A DNA stretch of 64,000 nt, taken from Rhizobacter sp. SG703 (GTDB taxonomy: Bacteria > Pseudomonadota > Gammaproteobacteria > Burkholderiales > Burkholderiaceae_C). This document shows, one piece after another, positions 7,953 through 17,886 of the stretch. The position numbers were made by a program, and so were the translations under genes. The stretch lies in NCBI RefSeq assembly GCF_012275445.1, contig NZ_JAAZQK010000010.1, positions 234,503 through 298,502 of the forward strand, in the 5' to 3' direction. How positions within the stretch are numbered: position 1 is the stretch's first letter; each line of letters opens with the position of its first letter. The notes under the pieces are model-generated. The model was not told the origin of the DNA, made no database searches, and was given only the letters and a program-made list of their open reading frames with translations.

Positions 7953-9236
7953 ATGTCCCTTCCCACCTGGCGCGTCAGAAGTGCCCAACCCGGCGTGGTC
8001 GTCGCGCCCGATGAGCGCCTGCCCTGGCCGCAGACCTTCGCGATGGGCGTGCAGCACGTGATCGCGATGTTCGGCGCCACCGTGCTGGCGCCGCTGCTGA
8101 TGGGGTTCGACCCGAACGTCGCGATCCTGATGAGCGGCATCGGCACGCTGATCTTCTTCGTCGTCGTCGGCGGCAAGGTGCCGAGCTACCTCGGCTCGAG
8201 CTTCGCCTTCATCGGCGTCGTGATCGCCGCCAGCGGCTACGGCGGCCATGGGCCGAATGCCCACCTCGGCGCGGCGCTCGGCGGCATCGTCGCCTGCGGC
8301 GCCGTCGTGCTGCTGATCGGGCTGGCGGTGACGGCCGCCGGCACCGCGTGGATCGAATCGCTGATGCCGCCGGTCGTCACCGGCGCGGTGGTCGCGGTGA
8401 TCGGCCTGAACCTGGCCGGCGTGCCGATCAAGAACATGGCGCCGACGCCGTTCGACGCCTGGATGCAGGCCGTCACGTTCCTGAGCGTCGGGCTGGTCGC
8501 GGTGTACACGCGCGGCATGACGCAGCGCCTGCTGATCCTGGTCGGCCTGCTGGTCGCGAGCGTCGTCTACGCGCTGCTGGCCAACGGCCTCGGGCTGGGC
8601 AAGCCGCTCGACCTGTCGGGCGTCGCCGCGGCCGCCTGGTTCGGGCTGCCCGGCTTCGCGGCGCCGGTGTTCCAGGCCGACGCGATGCTGCTGATCGCGC
8701 CGGTCGCGGTGATCCTGGCGGCCGAGAACCTCGGCCACCTGAAGGCGGTCGGCGCGATGACCGGCAAGCCGCTCGACGCGCTGATGGGCCGCGCCTTCAT
8801 CGGCGACGGCCTCGCGACGATGGTCAGCGGCGCGAGCGGCGGCACCGGCGTGACGACCTATGCCGAGAACATCGGCGTGATGGCCGCGACCAGGATCTAC
8901 TCCACCGCGATGTTCGTGGTGGCCGCGTTGATCGCGATCGTGCTCGGCTTCAGCCCGAAGTTCGGCGCGCTGATCCAGGCCATCCCGCTGGCGGTGATGG
9001 GTGGCGTCAGCATCGTGGTGTTCGGGCTGATCGCGGTGGCCGGCGCCAAGATCTGGGTCGACAACCGGGTCGACTTCGGCGACAACACCAACTTGATCGT
9101 CGCCGCGGTCACGCTGATCCTCGGCACCGGCGACTACACGCTGAGGTTCGGCGGCCTGACGCTCGGCGGCATCGGCACCGCGACCTTCGGCGCGATCGCG
9201 CTGCACGCGCTGCTGCGGCGCCGGCCCGGCCGTTGA
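7953..9236 (+). CDS. Uracil/xanthine (NCS2) permease, UraA/RutG-like
   Basis: 427 residues with about 14 hydrophobic segments typical of nucleobase:cation symporter-2 proteins in the inner membrane. Diagnostic segments are PWPQTFAMGVQHVIAMFGAT near the N-terminus, ILAAENLGHLKAVG (acidic substrate-site residue of TM8) and TTYAENIGVMAATRIYS (TM10 Glu), which favour uracil/pyrimidine over xanthine. GGAG precedes the ATG by 8 nt. It has its own terminator-bounded upstream region and appears monocistronic. Transport of uracil by proton symport is inferred from the family. Confidence 0.92.
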   Translation: MSLPTWRVRSAQPGVVVAPDERLPWPQTFAMGVQHVIAMFGATVLAPLLMGFDPNVAILMSGIGTLIFFVVVGGKVPSYLGSSFAFIGVVIAASGYGGHGPNAHLGAALGGIVACGAVVLLIGLAVTAAGTAWIESLMPPVVTGAVVAVIGLNLAGVPIKNMAPTPFDAWMQAVTFLSVGLVAVYTRGMTQRLLILVGLLVASVVYALLANGLGLGKPLDLSGVAAAAWFGLPGFAAPVFQADAMLLIAPVAVILAAENLGHLKAVGAMTGKPLDALMGRAFIGDGLATMVSGASGGTGVTTYAENIGVMAATRIYSTAMFVVAALIAIVLGFSPKFGALIQAIPLAVMGGVSIVVFGLIAVAGAKIWVDNRVDFGDNTNLIVAAVTLILGTGDYTLRFGGLTLGGIGTATFGAIALHALLRRRPGR

Positions 9237-9347
9237 GCGGCCGGCGCGCCCGTCGGTGCATGCGACGATGGTGCGCGGCCAGTCGGCGTGAGATGCTGCC
9301 GCAGCGGTCGTGCCTCAGGTCCGCCCCTTGCTGGTCGATATCCACCG

Positions 9348-11444
9348 ATGCGTCCGATTTCGCGTGTTCCCGCGGCACTTCCTGTGCGCCCCACTCGCCC
9401 AAGCCTGCGCCTGAGCTGGGTGCTGCTGGCCGCATTGGCGTGCGGCGGCGTACGCGCCGCGCCGGCCTCGGGAGCGGCCTCCGCATCGCCGTCGATGGCC
9501 GCATCGGCCGCCGCATCCGACACCGGCGTGGCCGCCGAGCTGGCCGATTTCGAATCGACCGGCCGCGCCCATCCATCCGACACCGCGGCCGCGCTGCGCA
9601 CGCGCGTCGGCACGCTCGCGGCCGGCAGCGCCGACTGGATCGACGCGTTGACGCTGCAGGGCCTGATGCACACCGAGGCGTCGGAGTTCGAGGCCGCGTC
9701 CGATTGCGCCCGCCGGTTGCGCGAGCAGTCGACGCCCGCCACCGAGGCCGCGGCGCGGCTGATCCAGGCCAGCATGATGCTGAAAAGCGGTGATGCGCGC
9801 GAGGCCGACAAGCTGCTGACCGCCGCCGCCGCGCAGTTGCCCGCGGCGACACCGGCCACCAGCCGGCTGCGCTTCCTGGCCGCGCATTCGAAGGCCCTGC
9901 AGCGCGCCGGCAAGCTCGACGACGCGGTGCGGCTGCACCTGCGGGAGATCGACCTCGCCGACCACCTCGGCATCGCCTGGCGCCGTGCCGAGGCCCGCAC
10001 GCGTGCCGCCTACTCGCTCTACAAGGCGCAGCAGCCGGAGCGGGCGCGCAGCACCAATGCCGAGGCGCTGGCGATCGCGACCGCAGCCGACGACAAGATC
10101 TCGCTGGCCCGGGTGCACAACATCCAGGGCATCCTGCTCGACGGACCGGGCGAGGTCGCGGCCGAGCTGCATTCGATGCAGTCGGCGATCAACTACGCCC
10201 ACGAGGCCGGCGCCAAGCTCGACGAAGCGCTGCTGCTGGCCAACATGTCGGACTTCTTCCTGCAGCGCGGCGACTATCGCACCGCACTGCGCCGCGCGCA
10301 GGAGGCGCTGCCGCTGACGCGCGAGGTGCGCGACACCAGCAGCGAGATCATCGCGCTGTGGAACATGGGGCTGGCCCACATCGGGCTGGGCGAGGTGGCC
10401 GAAGGCAAGCGGCACGTCGGGCTCGCGCTGTCGATGGCCGAGCACCGCGGCGACGCGCCGCTGGTGTCCGACGTGCTGCTGGAGTTCGGCACCGCGCTCG
10501 AGAAGGCCGGCGACGCGGCCGGCGCGGTGCAGGCGCTGCACCGGCACCGCTCGATCGCCGACAAGCTGGTGCAGCGCGACCAGCAGAAGGCCATCCTCGA
10601 GCTGCAGGAGCAGTTCGACAGCGACCGCCGCACCCGCGCGCTCGCGCTGCTGAACAGCGACAACGCGATCAAGGGCTCGCAGCTGCAGCGCCGCGACCTG
10701 CAACAGCGGCTGTGGTGGCTGCTGGCGGCGACCTTCGTGCTGTCGTTCGCGGTGGTGCTGCTGATGATGCGCCGCGTGCGCCGCACCAACCAGGCGCTGG
10801 CGCACAGCAACGCGCAGCTGAAGGTGCAGAGCGAGCGCGACCCGCTCACCGGCCTGGCGAACCGGCGCTATTTCCAGGCGGCGATGAAGCGGATGTCGGT
10901 CGACGGCCAGCTGGCCGGCACGGTGTACCTGCTCGACATCGACCACTTCAAGCGCATCAACGACGAGCACGGCCATGCGGCCGGCGATGCGGTGCTGGTC
11001 GCGATGGCGCAGCGGCTGGCCGATGCGCTGCGCGAGCCCGACCTGGTGGTGCGCTGGGGCGGCGAGGAGTTCCTGGTGGTGGTGCAGTCGCTGTCGCGCG
11101 AGCAGGTCGACGCACTGGCCCAGCGGCTGCTCGACGCGGTCGCGCAGGCGCCGGTCGCGTGGCAGGGCCGCGAGATCGCGGTCACCGGCTCGATCGGCTA
11201 TGCGAGTTTCCCGATCGAGCCGACCGGGCTGGCGGTCGCGTGGGAGCCGGCGATCAACCTGGTCGATACCGCCCTCTACCTGGCGAAGGCGCACGGCCGC
11301 AACCGGGCCTATGGCGTCGGGCTGATGCATGCGCAGACGGTGCAGGGGCTGCAGGCGATCGCCGCGTCGCTGGAGTCCGCCTGGCGCGACGGGCAGGTCA
11401 CGCTGACGCTGCTGCGCGGGCCGGTGCGCGAGGGCCGCGCATGA
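9348..11444 (+). CDS. Periplasmic-TPR, membrane-anchored diguanylate cyclase (GGDEF) 1
   Basis: 698 residues. An N-terminal signal or anchor (LSWVLLAALACGGVRAAPA) leads to a helical, TPR-like region (about 60-440), one membrane helix (about 454-477) and a C-terminal GGDEF domain. The catalytic motif is GGEEF (about 568), with the start motif SERDPLTGLANRRYF. An RxxD inhibitory site (REPD) lies five residues before GGEEF, so product inhibition by cyclic di-GMP is likely. The ATG at 9348 is preferred because a signal peptide follows. The stop overlaps the start of a close paralog by ATGA, so the two are co-translated. Confidence 0.9.
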   Translation: MRPISRVPAALPVRPTRPSLRLSWVLLAALACGGVRAAPASGAASASPSMAASAAASDTGVAAELADFESTGRAHPSDTAAALRTRVGTLAAGSADWIDALTLQGLMHTEASEFEAASDCARRLREQSTPATEAAARLIQASMMLKSGDAREADKLLTAAAAQLPAATPATSRLRFLAAHSKALQRAGKLDDAVRLHLREIDLADHLGIAWRRAEARTRAAYSLYKAQQPERARSTNAEALAIATAADDKISLARVHNIQGILLDGPGEVAAELHSMQSAINYAHEAGAKLDEALLLANMSDFFLQRGDYRTALRRAQEALPLTREVRDTSSEIIALWNMGLAHIGLGEVAEGKRHVGLALSMAEHRGDAPLVSDVLLEFGTALEKAGDAAGAVQALHRHRSIADKLVQRDQQKAILELQEQFDSDRRTRALALLNSDNAIKGSQLQRRDLQQRLWWLLAATFVLSFAVVLLMMRRVRRTNQALAHSNAQLKVQSERDPLTGLANRRYFQAAMKRMSVDGQLAGTVYLLDIDHFKRINDEHGHAAGDAVLVAMAQRLADALREPDLVVRWGGEEFLVVVQSLSREQVDALAQRLLDAVAQAPVAWQGREIAVTGSIGYASFPIEPTGLAVAWEPAINLVDTALYLAKAHGRNRAYGVGLMHAQTVQGLQAIAASLESAWRDGQVTLTLLRGPVREGRA

Positions 11445-13552
11445 GGGCGTTGCGCGATTCGTCCGGACCGAGCTTGTCCTTCGACAGGCTCAGGGCGAAC
11501 GGTGTGTTGCTGCTGCTCGCAGCAACCTGCGCCGGCCCGGCCGCCGCCGGCGTCATCGAGCAATCGGACCGCCTGGTGCGCCAGGGCTACGACCGCCCGG
11601 AGCCGGCGCTGCAGGCGCTGCTGCAGCTGCAGCGCGAGCAGGAGGCGCTGACGCCGCGGCCGGCGCAGACGGTGCGCCGGCTGCAGCTCGCGCGCGCGAT
11701 CGTGCTGGCGCAGAACGGCCGCGTCGCCGAAGCCGGCATGCTGGCCGAAGAGTTGCGCACCGGCACGGCGGGCAGCGAACCCGACGAGGCCGACGGCACC
11801 GCGCGGGCCAACCTGGTGCGCGCGCTGGTGGCCGAGAACGACGGCCAGCTCGACGTGGCGGCCGCGCTCGCGCAGGCCGCGGTGCCGGTGCTGCAGCAAG
11901 GCTGCCCGGGGCCGGACGGCGCGCCATCGACGACCTCGGCCGATTGCGACTACCGCGCCGCGTGGCGCGCGCTGCAGGTGATCGAGCGCCATGCGCAAAG
12001 CCGCGCGCTGTGGGCCGAGGGCGCGCGCCACCTGCGCATCGCCGCGCAACTGGCAGAGGCGCAGCACGACAGCTACCGCCAGGCGCTGGTGCTGGGCCTG
12101 CTGGCGCTCGACATCGCGCGCCAGGGCGACATGCCCGGCGCGATGCGCACGCTGCAACAGGCACAGCGCGTCGCGGCCCCGCTCGACGACCCGGACGTCC
12201 AGGTGCGGCTGCGGCTGCACGAAGCCCGGCTGGCCGACATGCGCGGCGAGCACCAGCAGTCGCTGCGGCTGGCCGAAGACGCCTTGCCGATCGCCCGCAA
12301 GGCCGATTCGCCGCGCCTCGAATCGTTGCTGAACGCCAACCTCAGCGACCTGTACGCGCGGCAGAACCGCCCGGCCGACGCGCTGCGCGCCGCCGAGGCC
12401 GCGCTGCCGGTGGTGCGCCGCCACGGCGACCAGCGTGCCGAGCGGGTGCTGATCAACAACGCCGGTCTCGCGAAGATCGGCCTCGGCCGCATCGCCGAAG
12501 GCAAGCTCGACCTGGCGCGCCTGGCCGAGCTGTGGCAGCGCAGCGGCGCGCCGGGCAGCGAAGCGCAGTCGCTGCGCGAGTTCGGCGAGGCGCTGGCGGC
12601 GGCCGGCGATGCGCGCGGCGCGCTGGAGCTGTTCCACCGCGAACGCAAGCTCAGCGCCGAAGTGATGAAGGCCAACCGCGCCGCGGCGCTGAAGGACGTG
12701 CAGCAGCGCTACGACACCGAGAGCAAGCAGCGCGAGATCGAGCTGGTGAGCCGCGACAACGCGCTGAAGACCGCTGCGCTCGCGAACCGCGAACTGCAGC
12801 AGCGGGTGTGGGCGCTGATGGCGGCGGTGATGGCGCTGTCGGTCGGCGTCGCGGCGCTGCTGTACCTGCGGGTGCGCGAGATCAACCGCCGGCTGCAGGC
12901 GAGCCACGCCAACCTGCGGCTGCAGAGCGAACGCGATCCGCTGACCGGGTTGTCCAACCGCCGCCAGTTCCAGGCCGCGATGGCGCGCGGCGGCGAGCGG
13001 GGCGTCGAAGGCGCGCTGCTGCTGGTCGACATCGACCACTTCAAGCATGTGAACGACGGCCATGGGCATTCGGTGGGCGATGCGGTGCTGGTCGAGGTCG
13101 CGCGGCGGCTGGCCGGCTGCGTGCGCGAGAACGACCTGGTGGTGCGCTGGGGCGGCGAGGAGTTCCTGATCCTCGCGCCCGCGGTCAGCGCCGAGCAGGC
13201 CGAGCAGCTGGCCGCGCGCGTGCTGGAGCAGATCGGCCGCGAGCCGGTCGACAGCGGCACCGGTGGCGGCAGCGAAGACGTGTTGCGCGTCACCGCATCG
13301 ATCGGCTACGCGCGTTTCCCGCTGCCGCCCGACGACCTGCCGGTGCCGTGGGAGCAGGCGGTCAACCTGGCCGACATGGCGCTCTACACCGCGAAGGGCC
13401 AGGGCCGCAACCGCGCGATCGGCGTGATCGGCGCGCAGCTGCGCTCGGCCGACGAACTGAAGGCGATCGAGAACGACTTCGACAGCGCGTGGCGCGACGG
13501 CCGCGTGCGCCTGCACGAGCAGCCCGGCCCGCAACCCGACCTCTTTTCGTAG
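11441..13552 (+). CDS. Periplasmic-TPR, membrane-anchored diguanylate cyclase (GGDEF) 2
   Basis: 703 residues with the layout of the preceding gene: signal sequence (VLLLLAATCAGPAAAG), helical TPR-like sensor (about 50-440), one helix (about 456-478) and GGDEF domain with RWGGEEF (about 571) and an REND I-site. It begins by ATGA overlap with the upstream paralog. The first 25 residues include SGPSLSFDRLRANG, the translation of a dispersed genomic repeat (11470-11502), so the N-terminus was partly built from repeat DNA. It probably makes cyclic di-GMP in response to a periplasmic signal. Confidence 0.89.
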   Translation: MRALRDSSGPSLSFDRLRANGVLLLLAATCAGPAAAGVIEQSDRLVRQGYDRPEPALQALLQLQREQEALTPRPAQTVRRLQLARAIVLAQNGRVAEAGMLAEELRTGTAGSEPDEADGTARANLVRALVAENDGQLDVAAALAQAAVPVLQQGCPGPDGAPSTTSADCDYRAAWRALQVIERHAQSRALWAEGARHLRIAAQLAEAQHDSYRQALVLGLLALDIARQGDMPGAMRTLQQAQRVAAPLDDPDVQVRLRLHEARLADMRGEHQQSLRLAEDALPIARKADSPRLESLLNANLSDLYARQNRPADALRAAEAALPVVRRHGDQRAERVLINNAGLAKIGLGRIAEGKLDLARLAELWQRSGAPGSEAQSLREFGEALAAAGDARGALELFHRERKLSAEVMKANRAAALKDVQQRYDTESKQREIELVSRDNALKTAALANRELQQRVWALMAAVMALSVGVAALLYLRVREINRRLQASHANLRLQSERDPLTGLSNRRQFQAAMARGGERGVEGALLLVDIDHFKHVNDGHGHSVGDAVLVEVARRLAGCVRENDLVVRWGGEEFLILAPAVSAEQAEQLAARVLEQIGREPVDSGTGGGSEDVLRVTASIGYARFPLPPDDLPVPWEQAVNLADMALYTAKGQGRNRAIGVIGAQLRSADELKAIENDFDSAWRDGRVRLHEQPGPQPDLFS
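11470..11502 (+). repeat. Dispersed 'SFDRLR/PEPVEG' type repeat inside a coding region
   Basis: The stretch contains CCTTCGACAGGCTCAGGG and neighbouring GCGAACGG, a repeat I know from many proteobacterial genomes, usually between genes; in translation it gives SFDRLR or, on the other strand, PEPVEG. Here it lies in frame within the signal-peptide region of the second GGDEF gene. Confidence 0.7.
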
Positions 13553-13570
13553 CCCGGATGCCCAACGGGA

Positions 13571-16108
13571 TCAGTGGAATCCCCCCGGATTGGCATCGGC
13601 GCCACGTTGCTCGTCCAGGCAGCGCAGCAACTGCGCCACGTTGACCGGCTTCGTCAGGTAGCCGATGAAGCCGGCCGCGCGCGCCGCCTCGGCCTGTTCC
13701 GGCGTCGCATCGGCCGACAACGCGATGCGCGGGCAGCCGAGCGCCGCATCGAGCTGGCGCGACACCTCGACGCCGCTCATGTCGCCCAGGTGCATGTCGA
13801 GCAGCAGCAGGTCGGGCCGGTGCTGCAGCCCCATCTCGACCGCCTGGCGCCCGTTGGCGGCCACCAGCAGCCGGCAGTCGGGCCGCATCTTCATCACCTG
13901 GCGCACCAGTTCGACGTTCATCGGGTTGTCTTCGGCATACAGCACCGTGTACGGCGCGGCCGGCGTCGCGGCGTCGACCGGGTCGGCCGGCATGAAGCCA
14001 GGCCCGGCGCCGCCGTCCACCGTGGCCACCGGCACCCACGGCAGGCTCGCGGTGAAGACGCTGCCGACGCCCGGCTCGCTCTCGACCGACAGCCGGCCGT
14101 TCATCAGCTGCACCAGGCGCTGCGTGATCACCAGGCCGATGCCGGTGCCCTCGACCCCGCTGCGCTCGGCGCCGAGCCGGTTGAACGGCTCGAACAGGTG
14201 CGCCGCCTGCGCGGCGGTGAGCCCCACGCCGGTGTCGCGCACCTGCAGGTGCACCAGGCCGACGCCCTCGTCGGCCGGCCAGCGCAGCACCACCTGGCCG
14301 CCGCGGCGGTTGTACTTGATCGCGTTGCTCAGCAGGTTGACCAGCACTTGGCGCAGCCGCAGGTGGTCGGCCAGCACGCAGGTGCGCGGGTCGGCCGAAT
14401 GCGGCGCGGCGCGGTCGATCAGCAGCTGCACGCCGGCCTCGGCTGCGGCCGGCGCGACCATCGCGAGCGCCTCGTCGACGACCCGGCGCAGCACCACGCT
14501 GCCCGACAGCAACGCGACGCCGCCGCTCTCGATGCGCGACAGGTCGAGCACGTCGTTGATCATCGCGAGCAGGTGCGTGCCGGCCTGCGTGATGTGCCGC
14601 ACCCGCGCCTGCTGCGCGGCATTCAGCGGCTGCTGGGTATCGAGCTCGAGCAGCTGCGCGAAGCCGAGCACCGCATTCAGCGGCGTGCGCAGCTCGTGGC
14701 TCATGCGCGACAGGAACTCGGTCTTCGCGGCGTTCGCGCGCTGCGCCGATTCGGCCGCCAGCACCGCTTCCTCGACCCGCTTGCGCTCGGTGATGTCGAT
14801 CATCAGCCCGCGCAGCAGCCGGCGGCCGCCCTCGGGACGGAACACCGTGACCCAGCTGCTCATCCAGCGCACGCTGCGGTCGGCCGCGTAGAAGCGGTAC
14901 TCGATCGCACTGACCGAGCCGGTGAGCTGCGAATCGGCCACCTCGCGCAGCGCGCGGTCGCGGTCGTCCGGGTGCAGGTGCAGCGCCCAGAAGCGCGGCT
15001 GCATCCAGTCGGCCAGCGGGTAGCCCAGGAGCTGCTTGGCCTTGTCGCTGACGAAGGTGAAGCTCTCGGTGCGCGGGTCGCCTTCCCAGAAGATGCCGTC
15101 GACCGAGTTCAGCAGGTCGACGAAGCGCTGGCGGCTCGCGCGCAGTTCGGACTCGGCCTGCTTGCGCTCGGTGATGTCCTGCACCACGCCGATCAGGTAG
15201 TCGGGATGGCCGTCGGGCTTGCGCACCAGCGTCACGTTGAGGGTCGCCCAGACGACGCGGCCGTCGGCATGCAGGTAGCGCTTGTCGGCCCGGTAGCGCG
15301 GGATCTCGCCGGCGAGCAGCTGGCGGCGACGGCGGCGCTCGCCGGCCAGGTCCTCGGGGTGCGTGACGTCTTCGGTGCTGAGCGCGAGCAGCTCGGCGCG
15401 GCTGCGCCCGAGCATGTCGCACAGCTGCTGGTTCAGGAACAGCGGGAAGCCGTCGAGCCCGATCTGCACGATGCCGGCGCCGGCCATCTCGAGCACCGCG
15501 CGCAGCTGGGTCTCGCTGGCGCGCAACGCGTTCTCGGCCTCGCGCCGCTCGCGGTCGTGGCGGACCGCGCCGAGGATCGCGCCGACGCTGGTGAACAGCG
15601 GCTGCAGCCGGTCGACCAGCGCCTGGTCGAAGCCGCCCGGCCGGTTCGCGAGGCCGACCATGCCGAGCATCTCGCCGCCATGGAACAGCGGCACGCCGAG
15701 GAACGAGCGCATTGCCGGGTGGCCGGGCGGCAGGCCGCCGCGCCGCGGGTCGGCGTCGGGGTCGTTGCTGATGACCGGCGCGCCGCCGAGGATCGCGGCC
15801 CCGAACAGCGTGCGCATGTTGTGGAACTCGATCGTGTGCTCCGGGCCGCCGTGCATGTGGCGCTCGTACAGCGCGCGGGTCGCGTCGTCCCACGAGATGT
15901 CGGTCAGCACGTAGAAGCGCAGGTAGGGCGCGCCGTCGCCGTCGTGCAGCACCTCGGCGATGAAGCCGTACTCGCAGGCGGTGCTCTCGAGCAGGTCGGT
16001 CAGCAGCGGCGACAGCATCTCGCGCGGCGGCGCGGCGCGGATGTAGCGGGACTGGACGCGGGCGATGATCGCGCCGAGGTCGTCGGCAGGCGGGAACGGA
16101 GGGGGCAC
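13571..16108 (-). CDS. Hybrid sensor histidine kinase (GAF-PAS-PAS-HisKA-HATPase-REC)
   Basis: About 845 residues, soluble. An N-terminal GAF-like domain (about 10-185) with GVPLFHGGEMLGMVGLANR is followed by two PAS/PAC units ending in VVQDITERK and LMIDITERK. HisKA has SRMSHELRTP (His471) and HATPase has NLLSNAIKYNR and GTGIGL. A C-terminal receiver domain carries LLLLDMHLG (Asp771). No ATG precedes the GAF domain, so I take the GTG at 16108; the ribosome site is weak and the start is uncertain. It converges on the GGDEF pair (18 bp gap) and is divergent from the Bug receptor. Its signal and output are unknown. Confidence 0.86.
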   Translation of the reverse strand: MPPPFPPADDLGAIIARVQSRYIRAAPPREMLSPLLTDLLESTACEYGFIAEVLHDGDGAPYLRFYVLTDISWDDATRALYERHMHGGPEHTIEFHNMRTLFGAAILGGAPVISNDPDADPRRGGLPPGHPAMRSFLGVPLFHGGEMLGMVGLANRPGGFDQALVDRLQPLFTSVGAILGAVRHDRERREAENALRASETQLRAVLEMAGAGIVQIGLDGFPLFLNQQLCDMLGRSRAELLALSTEDVTHPEDLAGERRRRRQLLAGEIPRYRADKRYLHADGRVVWATLNVTLVRKPDGHPDYLIGVVQDITERKQAESELRASRQRFVDLLNSVDGIFWEGDPRTESFTFVSDKAKQLLGYPLADWMQPRFWALHLHPDDRDRALREVADSQLTGSVSAIEYRFYAADRSVRWMSSWVTVFRPEGGRRLLRGLMIDITERKRVEEAVLAAESAQRANAAKTEFLSRMSHELRTPLNAVLGFAQLLELDTQQPLNAAQQARVRHITQAGTHLLAMINDVLDLSRIESGGVALLSGSVVLRRVVDEALAMVAPAAAEAGVQLLIDRAAPHSADPRTCVLADHLRLRQVLVNLLSNAIKYNRRGGQVVLRWPADEGVGLVHLQVRDTGVGLTAAQAAHLFEPFNRLGAERSGVEGTGIGLVITQRLVQLMNGRLSVESEPGVGSVFTASLPWVPVATVDGGAGPGFMPADPVDAATPAAPYTVLYAEDNPMNVELVRQVMKMRPDCRLLVAANGRQAVEMGLQHRPDLLLLDMHLGDMSGVEVSRQLDAALGCPRIALSADATPEQAEAARAAGFIGYLTKPVNVAQLLRCLDEQRGADANPGGFH

Positions 16109-16279
16109 GGTCGTCGGTTCCGGTGGGCACGAGAGCGTGCTGGCGCTGGTGGACGCAGCCGGATCGTGGCACAGCGCCCGGGTGGTGAGAAGTAGGGCGA
16201 GCGCGGGTACGGGGCGGCGTTGCGCTGCCGCACACTCGCTGCCTGCCGCCTCGTCCGCCCTCGAATTTCCGGAGCTTCC

Positions 16280-17281
16280 ATGACCTGTCCGACACGCCGC
16301 CAGCTGCTGGCCGCCACGGCCGCCGCCGTCACCGCCGGGCTCGCGCTGCCGCTGCGCGCCCAGGGGGCCTGGCCGACCAAGCCGGTGCGCATCGTGGTGC
16401 CGTTCGCGCCGGGCGGCACCACCGACATCCTGGCGCGCGCGCTCGCGCCCGAGCTGAGCCGCGTGTTCGGCCAGCAGTTCATCGTCGACAACAAGCCGGG
16501 GGCCGGCGGCAACGTCGGCGCCGAGCAGGTGGCGAAGTCGGCGCCGGACGGCTACACGCTGCTGATGGGCACGGTCGGCACGCACGGCATCAACCAGTCG
16601 CTGTACCCGAAGCTGCCGTTCGACCCGATCAAGGATTTCTCGCCGGTCACGCTGGTGGCCGGCGTGCCGAACGTGCTGGTGATGAACCCGGCGAAGGCCG
16701 AGGCCGAGAAGATCAACAGCGTGGCCGACCTGATCCGCTATGCGAAGGCGCACCCGGGCAAGCTGAACATGGCCTCCAGCGGCAACGGCACGTCGATCCA
16801 CCTGAGCGGCGAGCTGTTCAAGAGCATGACCGGCACCTTCATGCTGCACTTCCCGTACCGCGGCTCGGGGCCGGCGCTGCTCGACCTGATCGGCGGCACG
16901 ATGGACCTGATGTTCGACAACCTGCCGTCGGCGATGCCGCAGATCAAGGCCGGCAAGCTGAAGGCGCTGGCGGTCACCAGCGCGCAGCGCAGCGCGGCCT
17001 TGCCCGACGTGCCGACGATCGCCGAGGCCGGGCCGGTGAAGGGCTTCGACGCGAGTTCGTGGTTCGGGCTGCTGGCGCCGGCCGGCACGCCGGCGGAGAT
17101 CGTCAACCGGCTGCAACAGGAGAGCGCGAAGGCGCTGGGCACGCCGGCGCTGAAGGAGCGGCTGCTGGCGCAAGGCGCGATCCCGAGCGGCATGCCGCCG
17201 GCGGAGTTTGCGGCCTACATCGCGGCGGAGACGAAGAAGTGGGCGCAGGTGGTGAAGGTGTCGGGCGCGAAGGTCGACTGA
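16280..17281 (+). CDS. Tripartite tricarboxylate (Bug family) periplasmic substrate-binding protein
   Basis: 333 residues. The leader [20 protein letters not shown] has twin arginines and could use the Tat path. The mature part has the Bug/TctC hallmarks [30 protein letters not shown] and a late VPTIAEAG segment. GGAG lies 5 nt before the ATG. No TctA/TctB membrane genes are nearby, as is usual for the many orphan Bug genes of Burkholderiales. It binds a small carboxylate or amide ligand by family inference. Confidence 0.93.
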   Translation: MTCPTRRQLLAATAAAVTAGLALPLRAQGAWPTKPVRIVVPFAPGGTTDILARALAPELSRVFGQQFIVDNKPGAGGNVGAEQVAKSAPDGYTLLMGTVGTHGINQSLYPKLPFDPIKDFSPVTLVAGVPNVLVMNPAKAEAEKINSVADLIRYAKAHPGKLNMASSGNGTSIHLSGELFKSMTGTFMLHFPYRGSGPALLDLIGGTMDLMFDNLPSAMPQIKAGKLKALAVTSAQRSAALPDVPTIAEAGPVKGFDASSWFGLLAPAGTPAEIVNRLQQESAKALGTPALKERLLAQGAIPSGMPPAEFAAYIAAETKKWAQVVKVSGAKVD

Positions 17282-17306
17282 GCCGCCTGCGGTCTAATGC
17301 GCGGCC

Positions 17307-17693
17307 ATGGCCGCCTCGCTGACCGATCTGTTCTCCCGCTTCCTGCGCTACGGCCTGGTCGGCGTGCTCGCGACGGCGGCGCACTATGCGCTGCTGGTGG
17401 CGCTGGTCGAACTGATGCAGGCGCCGGCGTGGATCGCATCGGGCCTCGGCGCGGCGCTCGGCGCGCAGGTCGCGTTCTTCGGCAACCGGCGCTTCACGTT
17501 CGATCACCGCGGCGCGCTCGGGCCGGCGTGGCTCAAGTTCCAGGGGACCGCGCTGATCGGGGCGCTGGTCGGCATGGCGATCGTCGCAGGTGGCGTTGCG
17601 CTAGCGTGGCACTACCTGATCGCGCAAATCGTCGCGACGCTGACCGGACTGGTGCTGACCTTCCTGATCAATCGGCGTTGGACGTTTGGGTGA
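17307..17693 (+). CDS. GtrA-like membrane protein
   Basis: 128 residues with four hydrophobic segments and the GtrA pattern: FLRYGLVGVLATAAHYALLV near the start, FFGNRRFTF after the second helix and a terminal FLINRRWTFG. GtrA proteins are proposed to help flip lipid-linked sugars across the inner membrane. A GtrB-like GT2 lies about 2.6 kb away on the other strand (19306), which could be its partner, though they are not in one operon. Confidence 0.88.
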   Translation: MAASLTDLFSRFLRYGLVGVLATAAHYALLVALVELMQAPAWIASGLGAALGAQVAFFGNRRFTFDHRGALGPAWLKFQGTALIGALVGMAIVAGGVALAWHYLIAQIVATLTGLVLTFLINRRWTFG

Positions 17694-17886
17694 CGGCGAT
17701 ACGCCACATACTCCACGATTGGCAGCGCGCAGATCGCGAGTAGACGGGAACGAGCCGACACATCCCGTGCACTCAGCTTGCGTGCATTGCGGGAATCGTC
17801 TCCAACCGAGCGAAGCCCCTATTGCACGGCACTGCGCGCTCCACGGCGTGCAGGAATATGACGAATCCATTCACGGAGCAGTAATC

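Noticed and set aside
13553..13600. Imperfect stem AGCCCGGATGCCC with ATTGGCATCGG between convergent genes
   Set aside because: Mismatched arms and no T-run; noted only as kin of the inverted repeat at 56861.
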